Shown: positions 36,933-45,245 of the stretch, piece by piece | How positions within the stretch are numbered: position 1 is the stretch's first letter | How the letters are laid out: every line of letters starts with the position of its first letter | DNA from: Streptomyces smaragdinus | GTDB taxonomy: Bacteria; Actinomycetota; Actinomycetes; Streptomycetales; Streptomycetaceae | NCBI RefSeq assembly: GCF_009604385.1 | Contig: NZ_WEGJ01000010.1 | Span: 1-64,000 of the forward strand | Reading direction: 5' to 3' | Length of the DNA stretch: 64,000 nucleotides | The notes under the pieces: model-generated | Told to the model about the DNA's origin: nothing | Databases searched by the model: none | What the model saw: the letters and a program-made list of their open reading frames with translations, nothing else | Program-made: the position numbers and the translations under genes

Positions 36933-37095
36933 CGCCTCCCCTTCACACCGACCCGGAGCCCCGAGCTCCCAGGGTCGTCCCCCGCGGCGGTCTCCCCTCG
37001 TCCGCCTCCCGGTTTCATCACTCCCCGCGAGAGACCCCGTGAACCCTGGGACCAGGTCACTCGAAAGTGGGGTTATGGCTGCCAGAGCCCTTTGT

Positions 37096-37111
37096 TCGAA
37101 TAAAGGTTCGA
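37096..37111 (+). promoter_or_regulatory. Near-consensus LexA SOS box overlapping a -10 element
   Basis: TCGAAT-aaag-GTTCGA matches the actinobacterial LexA operator TCGAAC-N4-GTTCGA at 11 of 12 conserved positions. It runs into TAGCCT (37112-37117), a good -10 hexamer, 51 bases before the hydrolase GTG. Repressor binding there would block the promoter. A partly overlapping near-palindrome CCTTTgTTCGAAtAAAGG covers 37089-37106. Confidence 0.65.
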
Positions 37112-37168
37112 TAGCCTGAGCTCTGTCCGGACCAGACGGCCCGGCCCACGGGGACGAGGAGATTGGGG

Positions 37169-38083
37169 GTGCCGGATCGAATGACGCGCCGCATCGATGT
37201 CACAGGCGCCGGCGGAGTCCGCCTCGCGGCCTGGGAGTACGCCGATCCGCCCAGGACGCTGCCGGAGCCACGCCGCGCGGAGCCCGGACAGTCCCGTGCG
37301 GCCCCGCTCTCCGACCGCCCCGGGGTCCTGCTGCTCCACGGCCTGATGGGCCGCGCCTCGCACTGGGCGCCCACCGCCCGCTGGCTCTCCGAGCGCTTCC
37401 GGGCCGTCGCCGTGGACCAGCGCGGTCACGGCCACAGCGAGAAGCCGCCGGGCGGCCCGTACGACCGGGACGCGTTCGTCGCCGACGCCGAGGCCGTCGT
37501 CGAGCGGCTGGGCCTGGCCCCCGTCGCCCTGATCGGCCACTCCATGGGCGCCCTCACGGCCTGGCAGCTCGCCGCCCGCCGCCCCGACCTCGTGCGGGCC
37601 CTCGTCATCTGCGACATGCGGGCCTCCGCCCTGGGCGCCCGTTCGCAGCGCGAGTGGGAGGCCTGGTTCGACACCTGGCCGCTGCCGTTCGCCACCCTCG
37701 CCGACGTCCGCGCCTGGTTCGGCGAGGGCGACCCGGTCCTGGAGCGCCCGCTTCCCTCCCGCGGCGCGTTCTACGCGGAGACGATGACGGAACGCGCCGA
37801 CGGCTGGCGCCCGCTGTTCTCCCGCCGCCAGATGCTGACGGCCCGCGAGACGTGGGTGCACGACGCGCACTGGGAGGAGCTGGCCCAGGTCCGGTGCCCC
37901 ACGCTGGTCGTCCGCGGCATCGACGGCGAGCTGGGCCGCGCGGAGGCGATGGAGATGGTCCGCGTCCTCCCGTACGGCCGGTACGCGGAGATCCCGGACG
38001 CGGGCCATCTCGTGCACTACGACTCCCCGGACGGCTGGCGCGCGGCCGTGGAGCCGTTCCTGTCGGAGGTGCTGGTGGCCTAG
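37169..38083 (+). CDS. Alpha/beta hydrolase
   Basis: About 304 residues. The GTG at 37169 has GAGGAG 7 bases upstream; ATG 37181 is an alternative start. The fold is shown by VLLLHGLMGRASHW (oxyanion loop), VAVDQRGHGHSEKP, the nucleophile elbow GHSMGA (catalytic Ser near 131), a likely acid in LVVRGIDGE and the catalytic His in DAGHLVHYDSP. The N-terminal 55 residues contain a proline/arginine-rich insert (about 25-50) in an otherwise standard core. The substrate is unknown. The promoter overlaps a LexA-like box, so it may be damage-inducible. It ends in a short overlap with a convergent gene. Confidence 0.87.
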   Translation: MPDRMTRRIDVTGAGGVRLAAWEYADPPRTLPEPRRAEPGQSRAAPLSDRPGVLLLHGLMGRASHWAPTARWLSERFRAVAVDQRGHGHSEKPPGGPYDRDAFVADAEAVVERLGLAPVALIGHSMGALTAWQLAARRPDLVRALVICDMRASALGARSQREWEAWFDTWPLPFATLADVRAWFGEGDPVLERPLPSRGAFYAETMTERADGWRPLFSRRQMLTARETWVHDAHWEELAQVRCPTLVVRGIDGELGRAEAMEMVRVLPYGRYAEIPDAGHLVHYDSPDGWRAAVEPFLSEVLVA

Positions 38084-39099
38084 CGCGAGGGCGCCGACAC
38101 GCCCGCCAGCAGCGTCCGGCTCTCCTCCGCGCTCAGCGCGCCCTCCAGGGTCAGTTCGGCGGCCATGTTCGGGAAGAACCGGCCCGCCGGCCAGCCCCGC
38201 TGGTACGGCGGCGGGTCGAGGACGAGCAGCCGGACGCCGTCCACGAGGGGGATGTCGCTGGGCGTGCCCTCGTTCCAGATCCACTCGCCGTCGGGGGAGA
38301 CGAGGTTGAAGGCGCCGACGGTGTTCACCCGTTCGTCCTCGGACATGTCGCCCGTCAGACAGGCGGCGACCGCCTGCGGCGACGGCGGCTCCCCCGCCAG
38401 CCGGCCGGGGCCGATGAGGGCGTGGGCGAGGAGTGTGTGCAGCTGGAAGTTGTCGCCGATGCCGCTCATCCGCAGCCGGTAGCCGGTGCCGCTCGGCCGG
38501 TGGAGTACGACGAGGGGCTCGTCGTCCAGTACGAGGAGGGAGTACCGCAGGCACTTCAGCTCGCCGTCGGTGGCCTCCGCGATCCGGTTGGCGAGGGCGA
38601 CGAGTTCGTCCCGGCCGGTCAGCGTGCGGCGGACGGAGCCGTGGCTGAGCATGGCGACGGCGGCCATCTCCCAGGGCTCCAGCGTCCACCAGGCCAGGGC
38701 GGCCCCGATCGCCTCCCCGCCGCCGAGCCGTTCGACGACGGCGTCGTCGAGGTCCACGCTCTGCGGGTCGGGCAGGTCGTCGCCCCACCGCCCGGCGAAG
38801 TCCACCGCCCCGCGCAGCGTCTGCCGCAGCCCTTCCATCACGGGTCCCGCGCACGCGACGGGGTCGGCGCCGCGCTCCACGCAGGCCCCGACGAACACCG
38901 CGAGGTGGGCCACCGGCCCCGGCGGCACGTCGGGTATCAGCGCCGCGAGCCGGGGCCCCGCCGCCGCGCTCTCCTCCGCGCCCGCGCCGGACAGGGCCTC
39001 GCCCACCCGCCGGAAGGCCTCCTCCGCGCTCTGCGAGCGCTCCCGGACGGCGGCTTCGAATGCGTCGATGGCGGCCCCGAGGGGCGTAGGAACGATCAT
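38080..39099 (-). CDS. Conserved hypothetical protein
   Basis: About 339 residues starting MIVPTPLGAAIDAFEAAVRERSQ; an in-frame extension to 39135 is less likely. The N-terminal third is alanine-rich and helical. The C-terminal half (about 190-335) is a mixed alpha/beta region with LLVLDDEPLVVLHRPSGTGYRLRMSGIGDNFQLHTLL and a recognisable DGEWIWNEGTPSDIPLVDGVRLLVLDPPPYQRGWPAGRFFPNM segment. No signal or membrane segment, and no family I can name. It lies 60 bases past the stop of the TetR gene of the catabolic operon, on the same strand, but does not look metabolically related. Confidence 0.7.
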   Translation of the reverse strand: MIVPTPLGAAIDAFEAAVRERSQSAEEAFRRVGEALSGAGAEESAAAGPRLAALIPDVPPGPVAHLAVFVGACVERGADPVACAGPVMEGLRQTLRGAVDFAGRWGDDLPDPQSVDLDDAVVERLGGGEAIGAALAWWTLEPWEMAAVAMLSHGSVRRTLTGRDELVALANRIAEATDGELKCLRYSLLVLDDEPLVVLHRPSGTGYRLRMSGIGDNFQLHTLLAHALIGPGRLAGEPPSPQAVAACLTGDMSEDERVNTVGAFNLVSPDGEWIWNEGTPSDIPLVDGVRLLVLDPPPYQRGWPAGRFFPNMAAELTLEGALSAEESRTLLAGVSAPSR

Positions 39100-39158
39100 C
39101 GGGGCAGCGTACGAGGGGACTTGGACGGTGTACAACGGCCCTGTTCAGCCCGCCGGCG

Positions 39159-39752
39159 TTACGCCAGCGCCGTCTCCAGCAGCGCCGCCCACTGCGCGAC
39201 GACCCGCTCCCGCCGCGCCGTGTCGTCCGTCAGCAGGGTCGCCAGCCCCAGCCCGCGCGCCATGTCCAGGAACCCCTGGATGCTCTCCCGCACCCCCGGC
39301 CGGGACTCGTCGGCGCCCAGCAGCTCCACCGTGATCCGGTGCGCCTCCCGTCCGAAGCGGGACTCCAGGGCCGCGACCCGGGGCCGCAGCTGCTCCTCGT
39401 GCGCCGCCGCCACCCACAGCTGCAGGGCCGCGCGGAACAGGGGTCCGGTGTAGAGCCCGACGATCGCCGTGAGCGTCTCGCGGGTGGAGCCGGGGCCCAG
39501 CCCCCGCAGCGCCTCGGAACGTTCGACGGCGACATGCTGGACGGCCGCCGTGAACAGGTCCTCCCGGGTGGGGAAGTGATGCTGCGCCGCCCCCCGCGAG
39601 ACGCCCGCGTGCTCGGCGACGACGGTGACCGTGGACCCCGACCACCCGTACTCCGCGAGGCACGCCACGGCCGCCTCCAGCAGCCGCTGCCGGGTGACCC
39701 GGCTGCGGTCCTGCTTGGGGGCGGTCGCCGCGCGGGGGGCGGTGCGCGTCAC
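39159..39752 (-). CDS. TetR-family regulator, last gene of the acyl-CoA operon
   Basis: 197 residues from a GTG that overlaps the TGA of the enoyl-CoA hydratase gene. The helix-turn-helix is near 17-62 (VTRQRLLEAAVACLAEYGWSGSTVTVVAEHAGVSRGAAQHHFPTRE). The C-terminal domain has the TLTAIVGLYTGPLFRAALQLWVAAAHEEQLRPRV pattern common among actinobacterial TetR proteins that sense acyl-CoA. It is likely the autogenous repressor of the whole operon, perhaps acting at the palindrome at 49334-49345; that link is inference. Confidence 0.9.
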   Translation of the reverse strand: MTRTAPRAATAPKQDRSRVTRQRLLEAAVACLAEYGWSGSTVTVVAEHAGVSRGAAQHHFPTREDLFTAAVQHVAVERSEALRGLGPGSTRETLTAIVGLYTGPLFRAALQLWVAAAHEEQLRPRVAALESRFGREAHRITVELLGADESRPGVRESIQGFLDMARGLGLATLLTDDTARRERVVAQWAALLETALA

Positions 39753-40540
39753 AGCGAATGCCCTCGCGATGACGGGGCGTCGTCCGGCGCCCATACGGGG
39801 CTCCGCCGCTCCAGGAACGCCGTCATGCCCTCGCGCGCCTCATCCGACCCGAACAGCCGCGCCGACAGGTCGGCCAGCGGCCGGGTGTCCCGGTCGAACG
39901 CCCGCAGGACGTCCGCCGTCGTCAGCCGCTTCGACTCCGCCAGCCCCTGCGGCGACGCCCGCCGGATGCCGTCGAGCACGGGCGCGAGCTCCGACGAGGG
40001 CTCCCCCGCCAGCGTGACGAGGCCGATCCGCGCCGCCTCCGCCGCGTCGAAGCGCTCCCCCGTCAGGTAGTAGCGCGCCGCCGCCCGGGGGTCGACCCGC
40101 GGCAGCACCGGCATGGAGATCACCGCCGGGGCCAGCCCCAGCCGCGACTCGGTGAACGCGAACGACGACCCGGGCCCCGCCGCCGAGATGTCGCACGCCG
40201 CCAGCAGCCCGAGCCCGCCGGCCCGCACGTGCCCCGTGACGGCGGCCAGCACCGGCTTCGGCAGCTCGACGATCGTCCGCAGCAGCTTCGCCAGCCCCAG
40301 CGGACCGTCCGTCGGATCGCCGGAGACGGCCTCCGACAGATCGGCGCCCGCGCAGAACGTCCCCCCGGTGTGGGTGAGCAGCACCGCCCGTACCGCAGGA
40401 TCGGCCGCCGCGTCCGCGAACGCCTCGTACAGCCCGGTCACCAGCCGCGTCGACAGGGCGTTGCGATTGTGCGGCGAGTCCAGCGTGACGACCGCGACAC
40501 CGCGGTCGTCCGCCACCCGCACCAGGGGTTCGTCCGTCAT
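39749..40540 (-). CDS. Enoyl-CoA hydratase/isomerase family protein
   Basis: 263 residues of the crotonase superfamily, which would hydrate the double bond of an enoyl- or glutaconyl-type CoA ester. Seen: the LDSPHNRNALSTRLVTGLYEAF start, the first oxyanion segment TGGTFCAGADLSEAV (about 58-72), the second oxyanion helix HVRAGGLGLLAACDISAAG (about 104-122) and the SRLGLAPAVISMPVLPRV loop. The ATG overlaps the ligase stop (ATGA) and the stop overlaps the TetR start (GTGA), so it is translationally coupled on both sides. Confidence 0.92.
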   Translation of the reverse strand: MTDEPLVRVADDRGVAVVTLDSPHNRNALSTRLVTGLYEAFADAAADPAVRAVLLTHTGGTFCAGADLSEAVSGDPTDGPLGLAKLLRTIVELPKPVLAAVTGHVRAGGLGLLAACDISAAGPGSSFAFTESRLGLAPAVISMPVLPRVDPRAAARYYLTGERFDAAEAARIGLVTLAGEPSSELAPVLDGIRRASPQGLAESKRLTTADVLRAFDRDTRPLADLSARLFGSDEAREGMTAFLERRSPVWAPDDAPSSRGHSL

Positions 40541-42120
40541 GACGCGCTGCCGCTCCTCTCCCGGGCCCGCAGCTCACGCCGCAGGATCTTGCCGCTGATG
40601 GCCCGTGGCACCGCGTCCACGAACTCCACCCGGCGGACCTTCTTGTACGGGGCCACCTGCCCGGCCACGAATTGCACCACATCGTCGGCGGTGAGCGTCT
40701 GCCCGGGCTGCCGTACGACGAAGGCCTTGGGGATCTCCTGGCCGTCCTCGTCCGACACCCCGATGACCGCCGCGTCGGCGATCCGCGGGTCGGTGAGCAG
40801 CAGGGCCTCCAGCTCGGCGGGGGCGACCTGGTAGCCCTTGTACTTGATGAGCTCCTTCACCCGGTCGACGACGAACAGCCAGCCGTTGTCGTCGACCCGC
40901 CCGATGTCCCCGGTGTGCAGCCAGCCGTCCTTGTCGATCATGGCGTCGGTGTCCTCGGGGCGGCCGAAGTAGCCCTTCATCACCTGCGGCCCGCGGATCC
41001 AGATCTCCCCCGATTCGCCGACCCCCAGATCGGTGTCCGGGTCGTCGAGACCGACGATCCGCATCTCGGTGGACGGCAGCAGTTTGCCGACCGCGCCCGC
41101 GGGGAAGTCCTCGCTGTCGCGCGGCACGCTGTGCGTACCCGGTGAAAGCTCGGTCATCCCGTACGCCTGGAGGACGGGCGGAATGCCGAGTCGCGTCGAG
41201 CAGGCGCGCGCGAGTTCGGCGTCCAGCGGGGCGGCGGCGGAGAGGATGTACTCCAGCGAGCTGAGGTCGTAACCGTCGACCGCCGGATGCTTCGCGAGGG
41301 CGAGCACGATCGGCGGAGCCACGTACAGCCCCTGGATGCGGTGCTTCTCGATCGCCGACAGGAACTGCTCCAGATCGAAGCGCGGCAGCACGACGACGGT
41401 GACGCCGCGCCGCAGGGGGCCGTTCATCAGGGCGGTCAGCCCGTAGATGTGGAAGAACGGCAGCACCGCGAGGATCCGGTCGCCGGGGACGGACGGCATC
41501 GTCGGGTCGAGCTGCACGAGGTTCGTGGCGATGGAGCGGTGGGTGAGCATCACGCCCTTGGGGACGCCCGTCGTGCCGGAGGAGTACGGCAGGACGGCGA
41601 TGTCCTCGGCGGGGTCGATGTCGACGTCCGGTTCGGGCGCCGTCGACCCCAGCATCTCCAGCACCGAACGGTGACCCGGCGCCTGGTCGCACACGAAGAT
41701 CTCCGCGATCCCCCCGGCCTGCTCGGCGGCGGCCCGCGCGGTGTCCAGCAGCGGCGACACGGTGACGATCCACCGCGCGCCCGAGTCCCGCAGCTGCTTG
41801 GCGAACTCCGCCGGGGTGGACAGCGGATGCACGGTCGTCACCGACGCCCCCGCGCGGGTGGCGCCGTAGAACACGGCCGGGTAGGCGATCGTGTTGGGGC
41901 TGTGCAGCGCCAGCACGTCGCCCTTGCGGACGCCCGACTCGGCGAGGGCGGCGGCGATCCGCCGGGTGAACAGGTCGAGCTGGCTGTACGTGACCGTCGT
42001 GCCCTCGACGCCGTCGATCAGCGCGGGGATGTCGCCGAACTCGGCGGCGTTGCCGAGGACGGCGTCGTGGATGGGCAGGTCGACGGGGGTGACGGGGTCG
42101 AATTCACTCTGGAAGATCAT
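40537..42120 (-). CDS. Acyl-CoA ligase of the 4-coumarate:CoA ligase type
   Basis: 527 residues. Activates a carboxylic acid to its CoA thioester with ATP through an acyl-adenylate. Motifs: P-loop LPYSSGTTGVPKGVMLTHRS near 177-196, the adenine-binding YGMTELSPG near 320, the hinge GWLHTGDIGRVDDNGWLFVVDR near 400-421 and the C-terminal catalytic Lys in PRAISGKILRREL near 505-517. In sequence it is closest to actinobacterial 4-coumarate:CoA ligase-like enzymes, which often prefer medium or branched fatty acids. In the operon it would supply the CoA ester used by the dehydrogenase and carboxylase. Confidence 0.93.
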   Translation of the reverse strand: MIFQSEFDPVTPVDLPIHDAVLGNAAEFGDIPALIDGVEGTTVTYSQLDLFTRRIAAALAESGVRKGDVLALHSPNTIAYPAVFYGATRAGASVTTVHPLSTPAEFAKQLRDSGARWIVTVSPLLDTARAAAEQAGGIAEIFVCDQAPGHRSVLEMLGSTAPEPDVDIDPAEDIAVLPYSSGTTGVPKGVMLTHRSIATNLVQLDPTMPSVPGDRILAVLPFFHIYGLTALMNGPLRRGVTVVVLPRFDLEQFLSAIEKHRIQGLYVAPPIVLALAKHPAVDGYDLSSLEYILSAAAPLDAELARACSTRLGIPPVLQAYGMTELSPGTHSVPRDSEDFPAGAVGKLLPSTEMRIVGLDDPDTDLGVGESGEIWIRGPQVMKGYFGRPEDTDAMIDKDGWLHTGDIGRVDDNGWLFVVDRVKELIKYKGYQVAPAELEALLLTDPRIADAAVIGVSDEDGQEIPKAFVVRQPGQTLTADDVVQFVAGQVAPYKKVRRVEFVDAVPRAISGKILRRELRARERSGSAS

Positions 42121-42174
42121 CGTCGTTCTTCCTTCCGGGGCGCGCGCCTGATGTGTGCCGCATCATGGCGCGGG

Positions 42175-43341
42175 TCAGTACGACTTGGGCAGCCCCAGGG
42201 TCTGATGGGACACGTAATTCAGGATCATTTCCCGGGAGACGGGGGCGATCCGGGCCACGCGGGAGGCGGTGAGCATCTGGGCGAGGCCGAACTCGGTCGT
42301 CAGCCCGTTGCCGCCGAGGGTGTGCACGGCCTGGTCGACGGCCTTCCCCGCGGCCTCGGCGGCGGCGTACTTCGCCATGTTCGCGGCCTCGCCGGCGGCG
42401 AAGTCGTCGCCCGCGTCGTAGAAGGCGGCGGCCTTCTGCATCATCAGCCGCGCCAGCTCCAGCTCGATGTGCGCCTGCGCGAGGGGGTGCGCGATGGCCT
42501 GGTGGACGCCGATGGGGCCGCCCTTCCACACCTGGCGGGTACGGGCGTACTCCACGGCCTTGCCGAGGGCGTTGCGGCCGAGGCCCAGGGCGAAGGCGGC
42601 GGTCATGATGCGCTCGGGGTTCAGTCCGGCGAACAGCTGGAGGAGGCCCGCGTCCTCGTCGCCGACCAGGGCGTCGGCGGGCAGGCGGACGTCGTCGAGG
42701 GTGAGCTCGAACTGCTTCTCCGGGGCGTGCAGCTCCATCGGGATGTGCCGGCGTTCGAAGCCCTCGGCGTCGCGGGGGACGATGAACAGGCAGGGCTTGA
42801 GCTTGCCCGTACGGGCGTCCTCGGTGCGGCCGACGATGAGGGTGGCGGCCGCTATGTCGACGCCGGAGACGAACACCTTGCGGCCGGTGAGCAGCCAGTC
42901 GTCGCCGTCGCGGCGGGCGGTGGTGGTGATGCGGTGGGAGTTGGAGCCGGCGTCGGGCTCGGTGATGCCGAAGGCCATCTTGACGCTGCCGTCCGCCAGC
43001 CCGGGCAGCCACTGGCGCTTCTGGGCCTCGGTGCCGAAGCGGGCGATGACGGTGCCGCAGATGGCGGGGGAGACGATCAGCATGAGGAGGGGGCAGCCGG
43101 CGGCGCCGAGCTCCTCCAGGACGATGGACAGCTCCGCGATGCCGCTGCCTCCGCCGCCGTACTCCTCGGGGAGGTTGACGCCGAGGTAGCCGAGCTTGGC
43201 GGCCTCCGCCCAGAGCTCGTCGGTGTGCTCGCCGGCGGCGGTGACGCGGGTGAAGTACTCGCGGCCGTAGCGGTTGCCGAGGGCGGCGACGGCGGCGCGC
43301 AGGGCCTTGTGTTCGTCGGACTCGAGGACTGCGGTGGTCAT
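42175..43341 (-). CDS. Acyl-CoA dehydrogenase
   Basis: 388 residues; FAD enzyme that puts an alpha,beta double bond into an acyl-CoA. Features: YLGVNLPEEYGGGGSGIAELSIVLEE, the FAD/substrate segment AFGITEPDAGSNSHRITTTARRDGDDWLLTGRKVFVSG (about 123-160), an FAD-domain PERIMTAAFALGLGRNALGKAVEYARTRQ, and TLGGNGLTTEFGLAQML near 345. The start MTTAVLESDEHKALRAAVAALG lies 14 bases after the biotin carboxylase stop. The specificity is unknown, but the gene set suggests branched or citronellyl-like substrates. Confidence 0.93.
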   Translation of the reverse strand: MTTAVLESDEHKALRAAVAALGNRYGREYFTRVTAAGEHTDELWAEAAKLGYLGVNLPEEYGGGGSGIAELSIVLEELGAAGCPLLMLIVSPAICGTVIARFGTEAQKRQWLPGLADGSVKMAFGITEPDAGSNSHRITTTARRDGDDWLLTGRKVFVSGVDIAAATLIVGRTEDARTGKLKPCLFIVPRDAEGFERRHIPMELHAPEKQFELTLDDVRLPADALVGDEDAGLLQLFAGLNPERIMTAAFALGLGRNALGKAVEYARTRQVWKGGPIGVHQAIAHPLAQAHIELELARLMMQKAAAFYDAGDDFAAGEAANMAKYAAAEAAGKAVDQAVHTLGGNGLTTEFGLAQMLTASRVARIAPVSREMILNYVSHQTLGLPKSY

Positions 43342-43355
43342 GAACGGGCTCCCTG

Positions 43356-45245
43356 TCAGTTCGTTTCTTCGATTACGGCGAGCAGTGCCCCGGGTTGCAC
43401 CTGCCGCCCGGGTTCGGCGTGCAGGGCGGTCAGTGTCCCGGCGGCGGGAGCGGTCACGCGGTGCTCCATCTTCATCGCCTCCAGCCACAGCAGCGGCTGT
43501 CCGGCAACGACCGCCGCCCCCGGTGCGACGCCGTCGGCGATCCGTACGACGGTCCCCGGCATGGGGGCGAGCAGCGAACCGGGCGCCGTCTGCGTCGAGG
43601 GGTCGGTGAAGCGGGGCTCCGCGCGGAGGGTGACGGAGGTCTGCGGCGTGTCGACGTGGACGGTGCCGTCGGGGTAGGCGGCGACGTCGTACGCGCGGGA
43701 GACGCCGTTCACCTCCAGCACGACGCGGTGGGGGGCGGCGGAGAGCAGGCGGACGCCGGGGTGGCCGTGGAGCTGTCCGTCGCGGGTGAGGCGGTAGCGG
43801 ACGGTGATTCCCGAGTACGTCTTGGTCTGGGCCTGGGAGGGTACGTTGCGCCAGCCGCCGATGCGGGCGGTCAGCTTCGCGGCGGTCGCGCGTCCGGCGG
43901 CGTCGGCCAGGGCGGCGGCAAGGGCGGCGAGGTCCGTGCCGTCGGCGGGGGTGGTCAGGCCGGTGAGGTGGCGGTCGTAGAAGCCGGTGTCGGTGCGGCC
44001 GTCCGTGAACTCCGGGTGGGTCAGGGAGCGGACGAGGAGGTCGCGGTTGGTCGCCGGGCCGTGGGCCTTCGTACGCCGCAGGGCGTGCGTCAGGCGGCGT
44101 ACCGCCTCGGCCCGGGTGGGGGCGTGGACGATGACCTTGGCGAGCATGGCGTCGTAGTACGGGGTGACCGCGTCCCCGTCCGCGTACCCGGTGTCCAGGC
44201 GTACGCCTGTGGGGACCGCCAGACGGTGCAGGACGCCCGTCTGCGGGGCGAAGGCACTCGCCGGGTCCTCCGCGTACAGCCGGGCCTCCACGGCGTGCCC
44301 CTGGGGCTCCGGGGGCTCGGCGGGGAGGGGGGTGCCCTCGGCGACGGACAGCTGGAGGGCGACGAGGTCGACGCCGTACACGAGCTCGGTGACCGGGTGC
44401 TCGACCTGGAGGCGGGTGTTGACCTCGAGGAACTGGGCGCGGCCGGTGGGCGGGACCAGGAACTCGACGGTGCCGGCGCCGGTGTAGCCGATGGTCTTGG
44501 CGATGGCGGCGGCCTGCTCGTACAGCTCGTCCCACGGTCCGCCGGGCGCCGGGGCCTCCTCGATGACCTTCTGGTGGCGGCGCTGGAGGGAGCAGTCGCG
44601 GGTGCCGAGCGTCCAGACGGTGCCGTGGGTGTCGGCGAGGATCTGCACCTCGACGTGCCGTCCGGCCTCGATGTACGGCTCGACGAACACCTCCCCGTCG
44701 CCGAACGCGGAGGCGGCCTCCGCCGAGGCGGCGGTCAGTTCGGCGGGGAGGTCCGCGAGTTCGCGTACGACGCGCATGCCGCGTCCGCCGCCGCCCGCGG
44801 CTGCTTTGACGATGACCGGGAGGTCTGTCTCCGTGACGGCGGTGGGGTCGAGGGGGGCGATGCCCAGGAGTTCCTTGGCGCGGGTCTTCGACGCCATCGC
44901 CTCGATCGCGGCGGGCGGCGGGCCGATCCAGGTGAGCCCCGCTTCGGTGACCTGCCGGGCGAAGTCGGCGTTCTCCGCGAGGAACCCGTATCCGGGGTGG
45001 ATCGCGTCCGCGCCGGCGGCGAGGGCGGCCTCGATGATCAGATCACCCCGCAGATAGGTGTCGGCGGGGGCGTCGCCGGGAAGCCGTACGGCCGCGTCCG
45101 CCTCGCGGACGTGCAGCGCGCCGGCGTCGGCGTCGGAGTGCACGGCGACCGTCGCGATGCCGAGGTCGCGGCAGGTGCGGAAGACACGGCAGGCGATCTC
45201 GCCGCGGTTCGCGACCAGGAGGGTGGTGATCACTTCGAGCCTCAC
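43356..45245 (-). CDS. Biotin-dependent acyl-CoA carboxylase alpha subunit
   Basis: 629 residues: biotin carboxylase (about 5-450) plus biotin carboxyl carrier domain (about 555-629). It carboxylates its own biotin with ATP and bicarbonate. Motifs: LLVANRGEIACRVFRTCRDLG, the HPGYGFLAENADFARQV loop, glycine-rich ATP-grasp KAAAGGGGRGMRVV, the EVNTRLQVEHPVTELV catalytic region and the biotin-accepting Lys592 in EAMKMEH. The start GTG overlaps the TGA of the beta-subunit gene. Length and order match methylcrotonyl- or geranyl-CoA carboxylase alpha (LiuD/AtuF types). Confidence 0.93.
   Translation of the reverse strand: MRLEVITTLLVANRGEIACRVFRTCRDLGIATVAVHSDADAGALHVREADAAVRLPGDAPADTYLRGDLIIEAALAAGADAIHPGYGFLAENADFARQVTEAGLTWIGPPPAAIEAMASKTRAKELLGIAPLDPTAVTETDLPVIVKAAAGGGGRGMRVVRELADLPAELTAASAEAASAFGDGEVFVEPYIEAGRHVEVQILADTHGTVWTLGTRDCSLQRRHQKVIEEAPAPGGPWDELYEQAAAIAKTIGYTGAGTVEFLVPPTGRAQFLEVNTRLQVEHPVTELVYGVDLVALQLSVAEGTPLPAEPPEPQGHAVEARLYAEDPASAFAPQTGVLHRLAVPTGVRLDTGYADGDAVTPYYDAMLAKVIVHAPTRAEAVRRLTHALRRTKAHGPATNRDLLVRSLTHPEFTDGRTDTGFYDRHLTGLTTPADGTDLAALAAALADAAGRATAAKLTARIGGWRNVPSQAQTKTYSGITVRYRLTRDGQLHGHPGVRLLSAAPHRVVLEVNGVSRAYDVAAYPDGTVHVDTPQTSVTLRAEPRFTDPSTQTAPGSLLAPMPGTVVRIADGVAPGAAVVAGQPLLWLEAMKMEHRVTAPAAGTLTALHAEPGRQVQPGALLAVIEETN

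Noticed and set aside
41287..43677. A 796-residue plus-strand open frame opposite the ligase and dehydrogenase
   Set aside because: It is antisense to two strongly supported genes, has repetitive V/G/R-rich composition and no domain.
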